The translations under genes and the position numbers were made by a program. Under the pieces are notes generated by a model. That model did not search any database. It saw only the letters and a program-made list of their open reading frames with translations, and was not told where the DNA came from. Of a DNA stretch of 64,000 bases, positions 28,858-41,647 are shown in pieces (the first letter of the stretch is position 1; each line of letters opens with the position of its first letter). Source of the stretch: Physcomitrium patens (Eukaryota > Streptophyta > Bryopsida > Funariales > Funariaceae). The DNA lies in the NCBI RefSeq assembly GCF_000002425.4, contig NC_037254.1:5363084-5427083 (forward strand), in the 5' to 3' direction.

Positions 28858-29398
28858 TATCACAGGCATACATATTTATTATAATATTTATTTATATGAT
28901 TAAAAAGAAGTAGGTAAAAATAGATTTATTTCATAATATTTTTTAGAAAAACATCTTAGAAGCTTGATAGAAGCTTCTTAGACACTACTTTGACTTTATA
29001 TGTATTTATAGTTGATTGATAGGTTAGAAAATTAGTCAACAAGTTAACTACATGATAATAGCTTGTGGAATAAGTTAACTATGTGGCACACATATAAAAA
29101 AAACTTGCCTTGCAAGTTAAAATGTGACTTACAAAGTCAATATGTTTTGGATTCTCTATAGGATACTACCACATAGCTCCTCATTAAGAGTATATATGGA
29201 GGCAAGAGTGAAATCTTCTTCACTCTTGTCAATGCCTTTCTAGTCTTTAGTTTTATTTCAAGACTTTCTAATCTTGATATCTTCGGGAATAGCCATTTTA
29301 ATTGAATATTATACCATCTCTCTAATGATTTTCTAGTCTTTTTAAGTGTTACAAAAATGTATTTAGATTTTATTTCTTTGAGATTTATGTCCTTCACA
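28858..29398 (+). repeat. Family A LTR
   Basis: 541 bp, from TATCACAGGCATACATA (TGTCAC with a G-to-A change) to CCTTCACA. TATATATGG near 29188 and the inverted repeat CAAGAGTGAA/TTCACTCTTG are kept. Confidence 0.85.
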
Positions 29399-30342
29399 AT
29401 ATTCTTTGCAAACATTAAATATGAACTAGTAAACTTTGTCTTTGATTATTTTAAATCTCATATATCATAATATATTGATTAGTTCTATTTTTACATTCCA
29501 ACTTGAGATATTATGATTTCTTAATCCACATTACAAACGCATCCTATACCTTCTCCAAGTTAATTAGGAATTTTACTTGAACTTGCAATCAAGATCAAGC
29601 GCAATAGCAATCACAGTATTGGTTAATAAAATGGATCTTAGATAGCCTTAGCAAACACTTCTCTATACTTTCTATTCCAAAAAAATAAGAGATTGGCTTG
29701 ACAATATAAAGGCCAATGCTTTCCACTAAAAATGATTAGTAGTTTTTGGAACTTATTGTAATGTTATGCATATTGGCACAAAAATAATTTCTTATTCTAA
29801 TTATTCACTACAAAAATTTGGTAGCCAACTCACCATATAATCTTGCTGATCTTTTGCAAGACATCTTTAGAGGGTCATATTACTTGAAAATTAATTTATA
29901 CTCATCATTGATTCAAGTAATATATACCAAAATTATTCATGCAATTCTAATAGTATCCAAGTATTCTTCCTACAAACGTTAGTTTAGATGCAAAGAAGAC
30001 AACAAGTAATCAATATAAGAAATAAGGGATGAGAATAAGGATAATGAAGGAGGAAACAAAGGAAGGGGGAGATTTAGGCACAGAATAGGGAAGGAAGGAA
30101 GGAAGAGAACAATGACATGAGATTATGAATAAGGAATGGGAATGTAGATGGAGATAGTAGGGATTTGAATTGAGGAGAAATATGGAAATAACATTGAGAA
30201 CAAGGGATGGAAAAAAAAAATAAGCAAAATCAATCATGAGATGGCAAAGAGAATGTGGCTTTAACATTTTTTTTTTTTTTTTTTAATCTTTTTTCTCTCT
30301 CTTTATATATATATAATAATATTACTTGTTGATTATTAGAAC
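29399..30342. other. AT-rich intergenic DNA, nothing recognised
   Basis: No gene or known element identified. A purine-rich stretch (30010-30250) and a T18 tract near 30268 are the only visible structure. Confidence 0.4.
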
Positions 30343-30442
30343 TTTGTGTATATTTCAACATACACAAACTTCTACTCACATAAATACTTATAATATGTAA
30401 AAATTTGTGTATATTTCAACATACACAAACTTCTACTCACAT
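30343..30442. repeat. Two 39-bp direct repeats, each with an internal palindrome
   Basis: 30343-30381 and 30404-30442 are identical and separated by 22 bp. Each contains TTGTGTAT-N8-ATACACAA, an inverted repeat able to form a hairpin. Confidence 0.95.
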
Positions 30443-32559
30443 TCCTTGTTAATAACAAATGTTTTCTCACACTTATTACTAAAGTAGTTTTCATAACACA
30501 AGCATAATGTAAGTCCATAACTGTATGCCAGGATTATAAGCTGTTGAAATAAACTTTACTAAACAAACAAACGAACAAAAGATAGTAGAAAAAAGTGAAC
30601 ATAAGGACAAAAGTCTCGGAACTGTAACCGATTTTTTGAAATCTGGTTTGGGTTTAGGATCTTGACCTCCAAGAAAAAGAAAAAAAAAAAAGAAAAAAGA
30701 AAGAAGAAGCAATTTTACCCACAATACCACAAGGCTTGGGATCTAATCTTTTTTCATCCCACACCAAAACAATGGATCCAACAGAAAAGCCACTTGCAAT
30801 GCAAATCCACACCACCATGATGTGGACTAGTCTTTGTTAGCCAAGACGCGCCTCGTTTGCGGCACCCTGCAGTGGATCCAAAAATAACAATGCAAATTAG
30901 GGGAATAATCAATCAGAATGGGTTCCCACAAGAAAACAATGGGTGGGTGCGGTTTTGAACAGTGGAACAGGTTGGTTGACAAATCCCAAGTCTTCGTGGT
31001 GGTGACGGTGGATTGACGTCCTCTCGTTTGCTGCTGCTGCTGCTGCTGCAGGGGCAACCATGGATGGAGAGTGGTGCTAAATCCAGACTCACGCCACTTT
31101 GTTGCGAACCTTCCAGGCCCAGACAAACAGCTTCTTCTTCCTTCTGCAGGGTAGTGGTCTCGTGCAAGCTCGTGCTTTCGTGGCTTTCTTTGCCTTGGAA
31201 TTAACGTGAAACATCGAAGGAATGAGGAGTCATTATCTGCTTCGTTGCGGTACAGGTTCCAATAAAAGGATACTGTGAGGCGGGCTCTTAAAAGCATGAT
31301 GATTTCGTGGAATATTTTTGTGCTTTCCAGCACCTCGGCCGTCAGCTACATTCCACATCAAGAGGAAAAAGGAAAAGAAACACAGAAAAGTAATGCCACA
31401 CTGCGTGGTGATTCAAGTGGGAGAGAGAGAGAGAGGGAGTCCGAGATGGTCATTAACGAACAGCACAGTTTGCACCGCTTTGCACATGGCTGACTCACAT
31501 TCCATCGTTTGTGGGGATCATTTCGTCGTTGGAGATTTCTTAGCAGGGGAGAGACTGAGAAGATTCCGCAGAGCATCTTCGTTACACGAGGAATCGGTTT
31601 CTTCAGGCGGTGTTTTGGGTCGTTAAAGCGACTTCGTGCACACATTCAACCCACTTGGATATAAAATTGAATGCGGTGGATTAGGAACTTATGAAATTTT
31701 ATGTGGTCCAGCTGTTTTGATTGGACTTGAGATGCAAGTTTTGAGAGATCGTCTTTAATTCTCACGATCTTTTTTTTTACTTGTGCGAAGGAGACGTAGC
31801 AACTCCACACTAACCGTCGTTTGAAGTGCCTTGAACCACTGTGCTATCTTCTAAGGTTGCTGCAGAAGCGTTCGTTAAAGTTTTTAGAAGTTATTTTTAT
31901 TTTTTCAAATGATGCTCCACACTAATTGAAGCAGCGTAGTAATGGTTTTCTATTCCCACGAGTGGAAAATGCTCAACTCAGCGACAGAAGACATGCAAGT
32001 CACGGCTCACAAATTGCGTTGGAAATGTTATATTTATTTATTTGAGTTTTATTAAAATGACGTCAGGTTCTAATAATTAAGCCAGAAGCATCAAGACAGG
32101 ATCGGGAAAATTACGCAGGGGTAATACGCAAACAGTCCCTCACTGCGAGGAATTTCTAACCGTGGGACTCCTAACTAATTATACGTCCATCGGTCGGAAG
32201 CATCAACTTTCGGCCGGAAGGGGAAAAGTCTGAGTTTTACGGTCGCTGCCTAAAAAAGCGCACAAAAGCCTGCGAAACATTGGAGACAGCGACGGGATCT
32301 TCCGTTCAATCTTTAGGCCCCTGCGCTCCTCCACGTATATTAGAACCCCTCCGAGATAGCGTTCGGAGGAACAAACAATCTGGACCCTTCTTTGGCTATC
32401 CCCTTTTCGGCTACTTTAACTTCAAACTTTCCCTGGGAGTTTTGCCATTTGTCTCTGTGAAGAGAGTCTGGGTTTCGGAAGGTTTTTCGAAGTGATCGAT
32501 TGAGGAGTCGGGAAGATCGTATCTGGTGTTGTTGCTTGTAGGAGAGTAGTTTGTTTGAG
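30443..32559 (+). promoter_or_regulatory. 5' flank of GME
   Basis: GC rises from about 30820 to the gene, and CpG is common from 32090. A CTG run lies at 31033-31050 and a GAGA run near 31421-31436. Presumed promoter and 5' UTR lie within 31650-32559. No coding sequence is recognised; a 168-codon minus-strand frame at 30827-31333 is rejected. Confidence 0.45.
32336..32342 (+). promoter_or_regulatory. Possible TATA box of GME
   Basis: TATATTA in CCACGTATATTAGAACC, about 220 bp before the ATG, in a GC-rich setting. It is the only TATA-like site in the last 300 bp. Weak evidence. Confidence 0.3.
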
Positions 32560-34340
32560 ATGGCGAGTAATGGCAGCTTCGGTGACTACACGGCCACGAA
32601 CTTGGACCGGGAAGAGTACTGGCCCTCCCAAAAGCTGAGAATTTCTATCACGGGAGCTGGTGGGTTTATTGCCTCGCACATCGCGCGTCGATTGAAGAGC
32701 GAGGGGCACTACATAATCGCCTCCGACTGGAAGAAGAATGAGCACATGAGTGAGGATATGTTCTGCGACGAGTTTCACCTCGTGGATCTGCGTGTCATGG
32801 ACAATTGCATGAAGGTCACTAAGGGCGCTCATCATGTGTTCAACTTGGCTGCCGACATGGGTGGTATGGGCTTCATCCAGTCTAACCACGCCGTCATTAT
32901 GTACAACAACACCATGATCAGTTTCAACATGCTCGAAGCCGCTCGCATCAACGGTGTTACCCGGTGCGCGCTCTCGCAGTGCTTTCTTTGCCATTACCAG
33001 TTCGATTTTCACTTCGTCTCTGCCATTAGTGGGAATTTTGTTTCTTTTATTCCTAATTGCGTTTGAAAGGAAGGGTTTCTTACCAGAGCAATTTGTTGTT
33101 CTGATGTGTGTAGGGTCGATTTATGTCTTTTTTGATATCACAAGTATGGAGTGGTAGCCTGAGTGGGTTTAGTGGATGTTTCAGGTTTTTCTATGCCTCA
33201 AGCGCGTGCATTTACCCTGAATTCAAGCAACTCGAAACTGATGTGAGCAGTTTGAAGGAGTCTGATGCGTGGCCCGCTCTGGTATAGTTTCTCTACCCTT
33301 AGTGGGAAGAACTTGTGGTCTATGATTGAAAGTCTACTCCTTTGGTGACCTTGAGGGATTCGCGTTGTTCGGGAAATTCGAGTGAGAGAAATAGTGATCG
33401 GCGACGCTCTCTGTGGGTTTGCAGTCTTGTTATTTAGGTGGCATTTCCGTAGCAGTCGCCACGCAGTTCTCTGTGGTGACCAGTGTCCGCGAACATCCAT
33501 TGCTTTACATAATTTTTTTGGATTGGGCATTGATAAGTTACTTTTCTGGCAGCCCCAAGATGCTTACGGTCTTGAAAAGTTGGCCACCGAGGAGTTGTGC
33601 AAACATTACACGAAGGACTTTGGCATGGAGTGCCGCATTGGTCGCTTTCACAACATTTATGGCCCATACGGAACCTGGAAGGGTAAGTACAGGAGAGATT
33701 CGCCCATCATTATTCACTTTTTTAATCTCTTTAAACTTATCTCAAATCGAAGTATCATTAATGTAGTCAGATGTACTTGTGTTTTGCCTTGATTCTTTCT
33801 CGAGGGTTCTGAGTAACCATTGTTGAGCTTGCCTGTACAGGTGGGCGTGAGAAGGCACCCGCCGCCTTCTGCAGAAAGGCCTTGACAGCCACCGAGCATT
33901 TCGAGATGTGGGGCGATGGCAAGCAAACTCGCTCCTTCACCTTCATCGACGAGTGTGTAGAGGGCGTCTTGCGCTTGACGAAGTCCGACTTCCAAGAGCC
34001 TGTAAATATCGGTAGCGATGAGATGGTGAGCATGAACGAGATGGCCGAGATTGTGCTCAGCTTCGACAACAAGCAGCTCCCGATCAAGCACATTCCCGGA
34101 CCCGAGGGAGTGCGGGGACGAAACTCTGATAACACTCTGATCAAGGAGAAGCTCGGCTGGGCTCCATCCATGCGACTCAGGGACGGACTCGCCATCACCT
34201 ACAAGTGGATCAAGGAGCAGATTGAGAAGGAGAAGGAGTCCGGTGCAGACCTTGCATCCAAGTATGGATCTTCCAAGGTGGTCGGTACCCAAGCTCCAGT
34301 GCAGCTGGGCTCTTTGAGAGCTGCTGATGGCAAGGAGTAA
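32560..34340 (+). CDS. GME: GDP-mannose 3,5-epimerase, 4 exons
   Basis: Converts GDP-D-mannose to GDP-L-galactose (and GDP-L-gulose) in the cytosol, feeding ascorbate synthesis and L-galactose-containing wall polymers. Exons 32560-32963, 33185-33281, 33553-33682 and 33841-34340, all GT-AG, give 376 residues (Arabidopsis enzyme 377). Extended SDR fold: NAD-binding GAGGFIASH near residue 32; catalytic Cys143 in ASSACIYPEF; Tyr172 and Lys176 in DAYGLEK; Lys215 in GGREKAPAA. The C-terminus VQLGSLRAADGKE is the plant GME ending. The start is the ATG giving MASNGSFGDY, in line with plant homologues. At the exon 2/3 junction the residue before PQDAYG is Leu where Arabidopsis has Glu. Intact and probably active. 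Confidence 0.98.
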
Positions 34341-34700
34341 ACCAACTCAACTCAATTCCACAGGCTGGTTTAAAACAATCTGCATGATGTGACTGTGATT
34401 GTTGGGTTTTTTCTCCGTGTGAATTAGTTGTGTCGGTCGGTTGAGGTCGACTGTGAGACTCCACAGAATGAGGTCGCTTTGACTGTCTGAGTGTTTGCCG
34501 CAAGATGCCACCGGGTTTGACTATCCCTTGTTCAATTTTCCCCCTCACTCCCCCGCTCCCCTTGTGGTTTATAACCGAGCTGGAAGACCAGTGAAGCTTG
34601 GCTCCAGCCTAGATCAGTTAGAGTGTTTCAATGCAAGACATTCTTTCAATAATAAACAAAAAGAATAAAAGAACCTGATTGCAGGCGTCCATGTGACACT
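34341..34700 (+). terminator. GME 3' UTR with poly(A) signals
   Basis: AATAAA occurs at 34651-34656 and again at 34664-34669, about 310 bp after the stop. No other gene-like sequence. Confidence 0.6.
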
Positions 34701-35604
34701 CACCTTTGATTAAACTCGTCAGTGGGTCAAGTTTTTTTCTTCTCATTTTGACAATGGTTCTGCGAAATTCTACCGAAGCTGGTGAAAATTCTGTTCATAT
34801 TAGTATACCAGAAGTTCTTGTTAAAACCCCTAGTATCTTTGTTCGGTCAAATTTGAGTACTTCTAGCTATACGGACTTGGGTTGATGTTTTTACATGAGG
34901 GGTCAAAACTTGTAAGTAAGTAAATTGTAAAATTGAATCACATGCCCAGTTGCAAATAATTGCTTGTACATAACAGTAGATTAAAAATAATTTCCTGCAA
35001 ATGACTAGAATGAAAATTCCATTATTTGTGTTAAATGTAAAATGAATAATTACGAAATGGAAAAAAAGGTGTATCCACAACGTTTGTAAAAACCAATGTA
35101 TCATTTTAGTCTATAATGAAATCGACTAATCTATGATTGACACTCATCCATTGTCTAAAACTATCCTCTACAGTCTAGTCCTGGTCACAATTGTCATTGC
35201 AAGACACTTCATTGTACTTTCCTTTATTCCTGGAAAAGTCTCAAATTGAAACCTGGTACGTCCATCTCTTATCACACTGGATATGATAAACTGCTGTTAC
35301 GTATTTGAGAATGTGTCTCCACAGTAAAGAATATTAAAGACTAGAAACAGATGAGTTTCAATTCCAATGTACTGTATGGTTTTTTTTTTTTATTATTTTA
35401 AATTTGAATGTTTTGGTGTGTGTGTGTGTGTATGTGTATATATATGTATATATATATATATAATTAAAATAAAGATAAAAATAAACAATTGCAGAACCCA
35501 TTGGTTCTTAAGCTATACATAGATAATTTTGGATATTTATTTGATCAACTTGTTTATTTTTATTGAAGGTCTTTTACTTATTGAAATTTATTGAAGGTCT
35601 TTTA

Positions 35605-35638
<34 letters not shown>

Positions 35639-36859
35639 TATATATCTGTTTTTACAAAATTGCAGGTAATCTTAGAATGTTCATAATATTATATATATAC
35701 ATATATATATATTTTCATATACCATCAATAATATACTAAATAGAAATACATACTAATATTATGTAAAAACATAGAATTGATAGGTGAGATGTGTGTACAA
35801 AAAATATGCAATAAAAACATAGTAAGTGGCTTTACACAACACAAATGGTAGGATCCACTCCTTGATTCCATCATCACCATTAATGTACACCTTATCAACT
35901 TGTTTAATCATATTTTGTGGCAAAATATTATTAGGTGGCTTCTTACAAAGTTCTGAAGTTTTAATGTTATAAAATTCTAATTATGTTCTTGAGAATAACT
36001 TTTATATTGTTAAGCAGAGAATATATCATTTGATTTTTTTTTTGTTATAAATGAAAGTTTTGTTGGAAGAAAACAACCAAATCTAGTATTAAAAGAGTAA
36101 TTTTTTTGAATTAAAGAGGACGATAGGCCATTTAGTGTTAAAAGAAAAGTAGGCATATGATATTGTTTTGATCAAAACAAGTTCTCTAACTACTACCAAA
36201 AAATTATAACTTTTCAATCTATGCAAAACCAATTTTAGAATTTTAATAAGATTAGAATGCATTTCAAATTGTAATTTATTTACTGTAAGCTTTTAGAAAA
36301 ATCTAGCTAAAATTCTAAGTAGGATAATATTTTAGAAGCTACCAAATAAGTTCACTATAACAAGTATTGTTTTAATAAAACAACTTAAAGTGATATTTAG
36401 AGAAGATAACAACAATCTAACTAATGTAGATGTTGGATTTTGCATTGGTCTAGATTCTAAAAGATGGTAGAAACTATTTTTTTAGATTAATAAATCTTAT
36501 AATAATAATAATAATAATAATAAATCTTAATAAACTATAACTACTTAGTTATTAAATGTAGATACTACCACAAATATAAGTGCAACATATAGATTCAACA
36601 GCTTTAAGTCTTCAAGCGAATAATTTAGATGAATTTACAATAATTTAAATAGGCTAATAAATAGAATTTTATAATAGTTAGCTACATATTGTACATAATA
36701 AGTTATAAGTTATAAATTATTGGCTTGCTTGATATCTTCTTTGATTGGGATCTTATGCATTTATTATTATTGGTTACATTATTGACTATTTTATATTAAC
36801 TTTGAATAAGAAATTTTAAGAATGAGATTAAATAAATGGCTAGTGAGATCCTTGTATAT
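34701..36859. other. AT-rich intergenic DNA
   Basis: Becomes strongly AT-rich after about 35360, with TG/TA microsatellites (35420-35462, 35607-35644) and an ATA repeat (36499-36522). TTATTGAAGGTCTTTTACTTAT is partly duplicated at about 35562-35609. Nothing coding recognised. Confidence 0.4.
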
Positions 36860-37130
36860 GCACCAAATATGTGGTGCACAAGTTGGAAACTTGTTCTATG
36901 AATTAGATACATGTCTTGCAAGTTGGACATGTGACATATTGCCTATAAAGTATTGTCATATAACTCTTTAGTTAGATAGTATATACAAAAACAAGAGTAA
37001 GACCTATTTCACTCTAATCAATTAGTTTTATTGATTAGAGTGAAATAGGTCTTAAAACTAATCACTATAAGCAATTAGTTTTAAGAGTCTTTACTCTTCT
37101 TATCTTTGGCAACAACTATTCTAATTTCTT
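36860..37130 (+). repeat. Family A LTR fragment with rearranged hairpins
   Basis: Matches the LTR from the palindrome array (CACAAGTTGGAAACTTGTTC) through the TATA-proximal CAAGAGT block to TTCTAATTTCTTC. At the hairpin position a 23-bp perfect inverted repeat (36999-37021 / 37031-37053) and a second 12-bp one (37051-37062 / 37074-37085) have replaced the normal sequence. Confidence 0.75.
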
Positions 37131-37173
<43 letters not shown>

Positions 37174-38340
37174 TTTCTTTGATGTATATGCTACTTTTTT
37201 ATATAATAAAAAAACATATACATATATTGTTTTTTGTAATACTTATCCTTGAAAGATATTTTGAACATAAGATGTTTTAAATCTATAAATAGTAGATAGA
37301 AGTCTATTGTAATGGCCTTCATAATATAAAATATTATTAAAATATCTATATTGAACTTGATTCTATTCTAAAAAATAGACAATTACTTCTTTAGTAACCT
37401 TGATATAAGATAATAAGCCAAAAGAAGTCATTACTAATAAAAAATTAATAGAAAGAATGCTTGGATTTTCTTCAATAGTTGGTTAGTTTCTTCCTTTGTT
37501 GCAATTAATGTAAGCTATATAAGTGGCATTGATACCTTTAAATCTACCTTTTTAATTTGATCAATTTCAAGCACTCATACTTTATTTGAATACCAAATAT
37601 GGGAGAATTAGACATAATTAAATAAAACATATTCATTATTTTTTGCTCCAAAAAAATAAAACATTGTATACCATGTATACATAGTTGGCACAATTTGCTT
37701 TAAAGTTTGGCAAACTTTTTATTCATAGTCAATTGGTAAAGTTTATTTCTATCTAAGTTTTACCAATAATTATTGAAGTTGTCTATTCCACACATTATTT
37801 TGAACCATCATAGAATAATAATACTATTGAGAGTATTGAAAGTAATAGAATGATGTAACAAAGTTATTTAGAAATATGATGCCACAAATATGATTGACTT
37901 TATGGTAGTGGCTTCTAAGTCTAAAAAAACTACTACTATGGCTACAAGTAGCTTAATGAAGACATAAAAAAAATACTAGTAGTATGTTGTAATAATAATA
38001 GGAAAGGTCATATAAAAAATAAATTTTATTACTTAGAGATGAAGAAAAAAGATAAAATGTTGATAATTCCAATAAGAAAGATTAAAAAAAAAATCAAACA
38101 TATAAGAATATATGGCTAAAAAGAAGCATCTATAATGATTAAATTTTAGAAAATTTAGCTATAATGAATAATATTACTTTCAATTCCAAATAAAGAAGCC
38201 ATCTCTCTTAAGGAAAAAAAGTCTTTAAAAGCGAAGATGATTGTTCTTTAAGAAAAATTTAAGATTATGATATATTTAACTAAATTACTATATTTAGAGT
38301 CTAAATTTAATTTATATTATATTTTAGTTATTAAATTAGT
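37131..38340 (+). pseudogene. Decayed copia gag-region remnant
   Basis: After a (TA)n run the sequence is AT-rich and stop-ridden. At about 37993-38035 the plus frame reads CCNNNRKGHIKNKFYYL, a decayed copia CCHC knuckle in which the His is kept and Cys positions are changed. Surrounding lysine-rich sequence fits the end of gag. No RT or integrase follows. Confidence 0.45.
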
Positions 38341-39399
38341 ATTTTAATTTTATATATTTATATTTATGATAAATATAAATAATTAATAAAAATAGTTATT
38401 ATTTATATAAAAATGTGAGCCAATAATAGGACATTGGTAAATTTGATTGTGGATGAACAAGTAAATTGTATGCAAGCGAAGTCAAATTAGCCAAATTTGT
38501 TTTTTAATTTGAATGAGGTTGTTATAAATTATACTTCAATTTTGAGTTTAGCAGGTAGAAGTATAATTTTTAAAGATGCCACACATATATCAACTTATTA
38601 GATATTGTAAACATATATTTTTTTTACATTAAAATTAATTTCATTCACTTTCAAAATGATGAAAGTTTAAAAGATAAGATAGATTTATCTTCTTTTAATG
38701 TAGACCAAACAATGGCCAAACCATTTGTGGATAAAAATTTGGAAGTAATGGCTAAATTGCAAGTAGAACTTGATATGAAAGCAAATACAATTTTTGATGA
38801 TAGCACATTCTTGACGTTTGAGCTTTTTATATCATTGGCCACCAAAGCCACTTATTTATTAAATATGGCTATTAGATCTATATAGAGATGTTGTCATATT
38901 ATATTTATACACAATATATAAAAACTAGATAATAACTATGAAATAAATTAATATTTAGTTTGTATTTTTTAATTAAATAAAATATTTTAAAAAATAATTA
39001 GATATTATAAATAACTAATTAATTTAATCATAGATTAGAATAAAGATTAATAATAATATATTTAGAATATAAAAAAATATGGTTGTGTAATTCTTATTAG
39101 TAAGAAATGTCATAGTTGTTAAAAAAAATAAGTTTATAGATGAAAGTTTATATGATTTAGGATAACTAAATATTAGAGTATTTATTTAATTTGAAATTTG
39201 ATGCATATATTTTTAATAGGTTTAAAGATAGGTGTAAATTTTTTTGTAGAAAAATAATTTTTAGTTTTTAAGAAATTGAGATTTAAAAAATAAAATAAAG
39301 TTATTAGATTATGAGTTTATAGAAAGAAGAATTGAGGCTTAGGAAATTAAACAACAATTTAGGGCTTATAGAGAGAGATGGATGATAAGATACTTGGAT
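38341..39399 (+). other. AT-rich DNA with one unexplained open stretch
   Basis: About 38637-38884 on the plus strand is open for some 80 codons with a non-random composition (FNVDQTMAKPFVDKNLEVM and onward). I do not recognise it. It may belong to the gypsy remnant that follows. An (AAAGA)n run lies just after, at about 39450-39475. Confidence 0.35.
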
Positions 39400-41647
39400 G
39401 GTATCTAAGGGGTTCTAGGTTCAAATTCCATGGTAGCATATAAAGAAAAGAAAAGAAAAGAAAAGAAAAATATATATATATATTTTTTTCAAAAACATTT
39501 AATTTATTTATAGAAGATATCTAGAGAATTGACTCTATAATATTTGCATTAGAGAATTATGTCGGATGACAAAGGCATTTATTGCCTATGGACAAAAGCA
39601 AGGAATATCTTTTAGTAGTAGCATGATATGTAATTTTTCTTATTTGATAGATAGGACATCTAAAAATGACTTCATTAATGATTAAAACAAGATAAAAGAG
39701 GCAATTAGATTTTTAGCTAAGAAAAAAAAATCTCAAGTCTCATGGTTATCCGACACAATCAGATCTAATGTCCATTATTCAAATATCATCATTAATTCAA
39801 AAAGTGAATAAGATTATTCATGATGAAGTATTAGAAGAATTATTCCAAAGCATAAAAAATTTGAAGGTAGAAATAACAAAATTGAAAAGATCTTAAAAGC
39901 CTAGTGTATCAGATGTTTCAAAAGGATCTAAAAGATATGTGAAAAGATATATATAATATAATAATTTAGGCCATAAGTATGGTAAATGTGATAATTATAA
40001 AGCAAAAATTATAAATGGTATTATTTATTTTAGAGAAGGAAAGATAAGACTTTTAAGCTCTGATGAGTCTTTAAGAAACAAATTTGGAAAAGAAAGTATA
40101 AAGAAATTGATAGAAGAATAAGTCAATAAGAGTAGTAATATATCTGAAAGAGAAACATGGTCTCATGCCATTAAAGTAGGGCAAAGAAAAGTGAAATTTT
40201 TTGATTCATCAAAAATTGATGCCAAAAAGAGAGGAGCTAAGGCTATTAAAAAAATAATTAGATAGAAAAATCTAATTGATGCCATGAATATTAAAGCTTT
40301 CTTAAGTAAAGATCAATAAGTTGCTAATTCATGTGGTATTGTGGTTTAAAAAAAACAAAGTAGAGCTTATAAATAAGAAGATTCTACTAAACTTCTCAAC
40401 AAGAAGAGAGTATTAAAAAAGAAAAAAGAGAATGAGAAAGATTCATTAAAGAAGGCAAAGGTAAAAATTCGATCTATAAATTTTAATTTGATATCAAAAT
40501 GTCTACTAGTATAAAGATTATTTTGGAAGAAAAAATTTTGGATGCCAAAATTGAATTTACCTTCAGAGAAGCTCTTGATATAAAAAAGAGAGATTTTCAT
40601 GAATTTATTATTGATATAATAAAAAGAAAGAAGTAAATGACAACCAAGGCTATTATGATTAAGGTATTAGATACTTAGATGAGTTAAAATGAAAAAGAAG
40701 TGATATGACATGTATTTGCCTAATTTGCAATATTAAGAGCGGAGAGGGAAGAAAACTTGAAAGACAAGACTTTGATCAATAATAATATTCTTATGAAAGT
40801 ACATCAAGCACAAGAAGTTTTAGTTGTAATTTATATCAAGTATGATGATCATGAAAAATGAGTGATCTATTAAATTTTTTATTGAACTAGAGGAATTACA
40901 GAGACACAAATGAAACTTTGTGATTTAAATAATTGAGTATTTGCTTTGGTTGATCAAAGGTTGAAAATTAACATCATGTTGCAGAAGATATATGAAAAAG
41001 ATAAGTGGCCAATTGACATGAACCATGAATAGATAATTATAGTAGCAAATAATCAACAAAAAAATCTTTTTTAAGCTTGCCTAATAGTAAAGTTGATGAT
41101 TAAAGATATAGAGGTAGAGCAAAATTTTTTTATGGAAAATTTAGCTATATATTTAGTAATATTGGATTAATCTTATATCATTGCTATAAGAATAAAAATT
41201 GAAGTTTTAGATGATGGTAGTTATTATAGTAAGATTTATAGTTGTGATAGAAAGAAGGTAGTACAATTTTGTATAATTAAGCCTATTCATAAGAAGCATT
41301 GAGACCAATTCTAGAAAGTTCTTTTAGTATCCAAAAATAGATTTTTAGATTTTTAGAGAGTATTTTTTTTTTAATTTTTTAAATGACATAAGAATGAAAA
41401 TAAAATTATGCCAATTCCAATATAAATATTTTGAATAATAGGTTTTTGGATTTGAATGATAGTGATTTTATGAATTTAAAAAAAATTAAGATTTAAATTT
41501 AATAGATAAAAGAAGGATGAAGAAATAAATAAATAAAAAAAACTTCAAAAAATATGGATTTACTTTCAAATGTAAAAGCTATATATAGAATAATAAAAAA
41601 AGTAGGTTTAAAAGATAATTTGATATTGGTCTCGGAAAGCATAGTGG
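39400..41647 (+). pseudogene. Gypsy family D gag and protease remnant
   Basis: Long near-open stretches with scattered stops. A decayed zinc knuckle (YNNLGHKYGKCDNYK, about 39960-40003) is followed by GIIYFREGKIRL, then at about 40500-40635 LEEKILDAKIEF and KRDFHEFIIDIIKRKK. A protease-like region (about 40890-41250) reads ALVDQRLKINIM, with the D-S/T-G site altered, then KWPIDMNHE, ANNQQKNLF and VEQNFF. This resembles gag-protease of plant Ty3/gypsy elements distinct from families A and B. No RT or integrase is present before the family C LTR at 41648. The last 300 bp are unrecognised. Confidence 0.55.

Noticed and set aside
30827..31333. 168-codon minus-strand open frame
   Set aside because: No convincing start, no recognisable domain, a polyQ produced by a CTG run, and an overlapping competing frame. 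It probably reflects GC-richer promoter DNA of GME.
33382..33792. 136-codon plus frame as a separate gene
   Set aside because: It is GME exon 3 with intron sequence at both ends.
33714..34292. 192-codon minus-strand frame
   Set aside because: Antisense shadow of GME exon 4.
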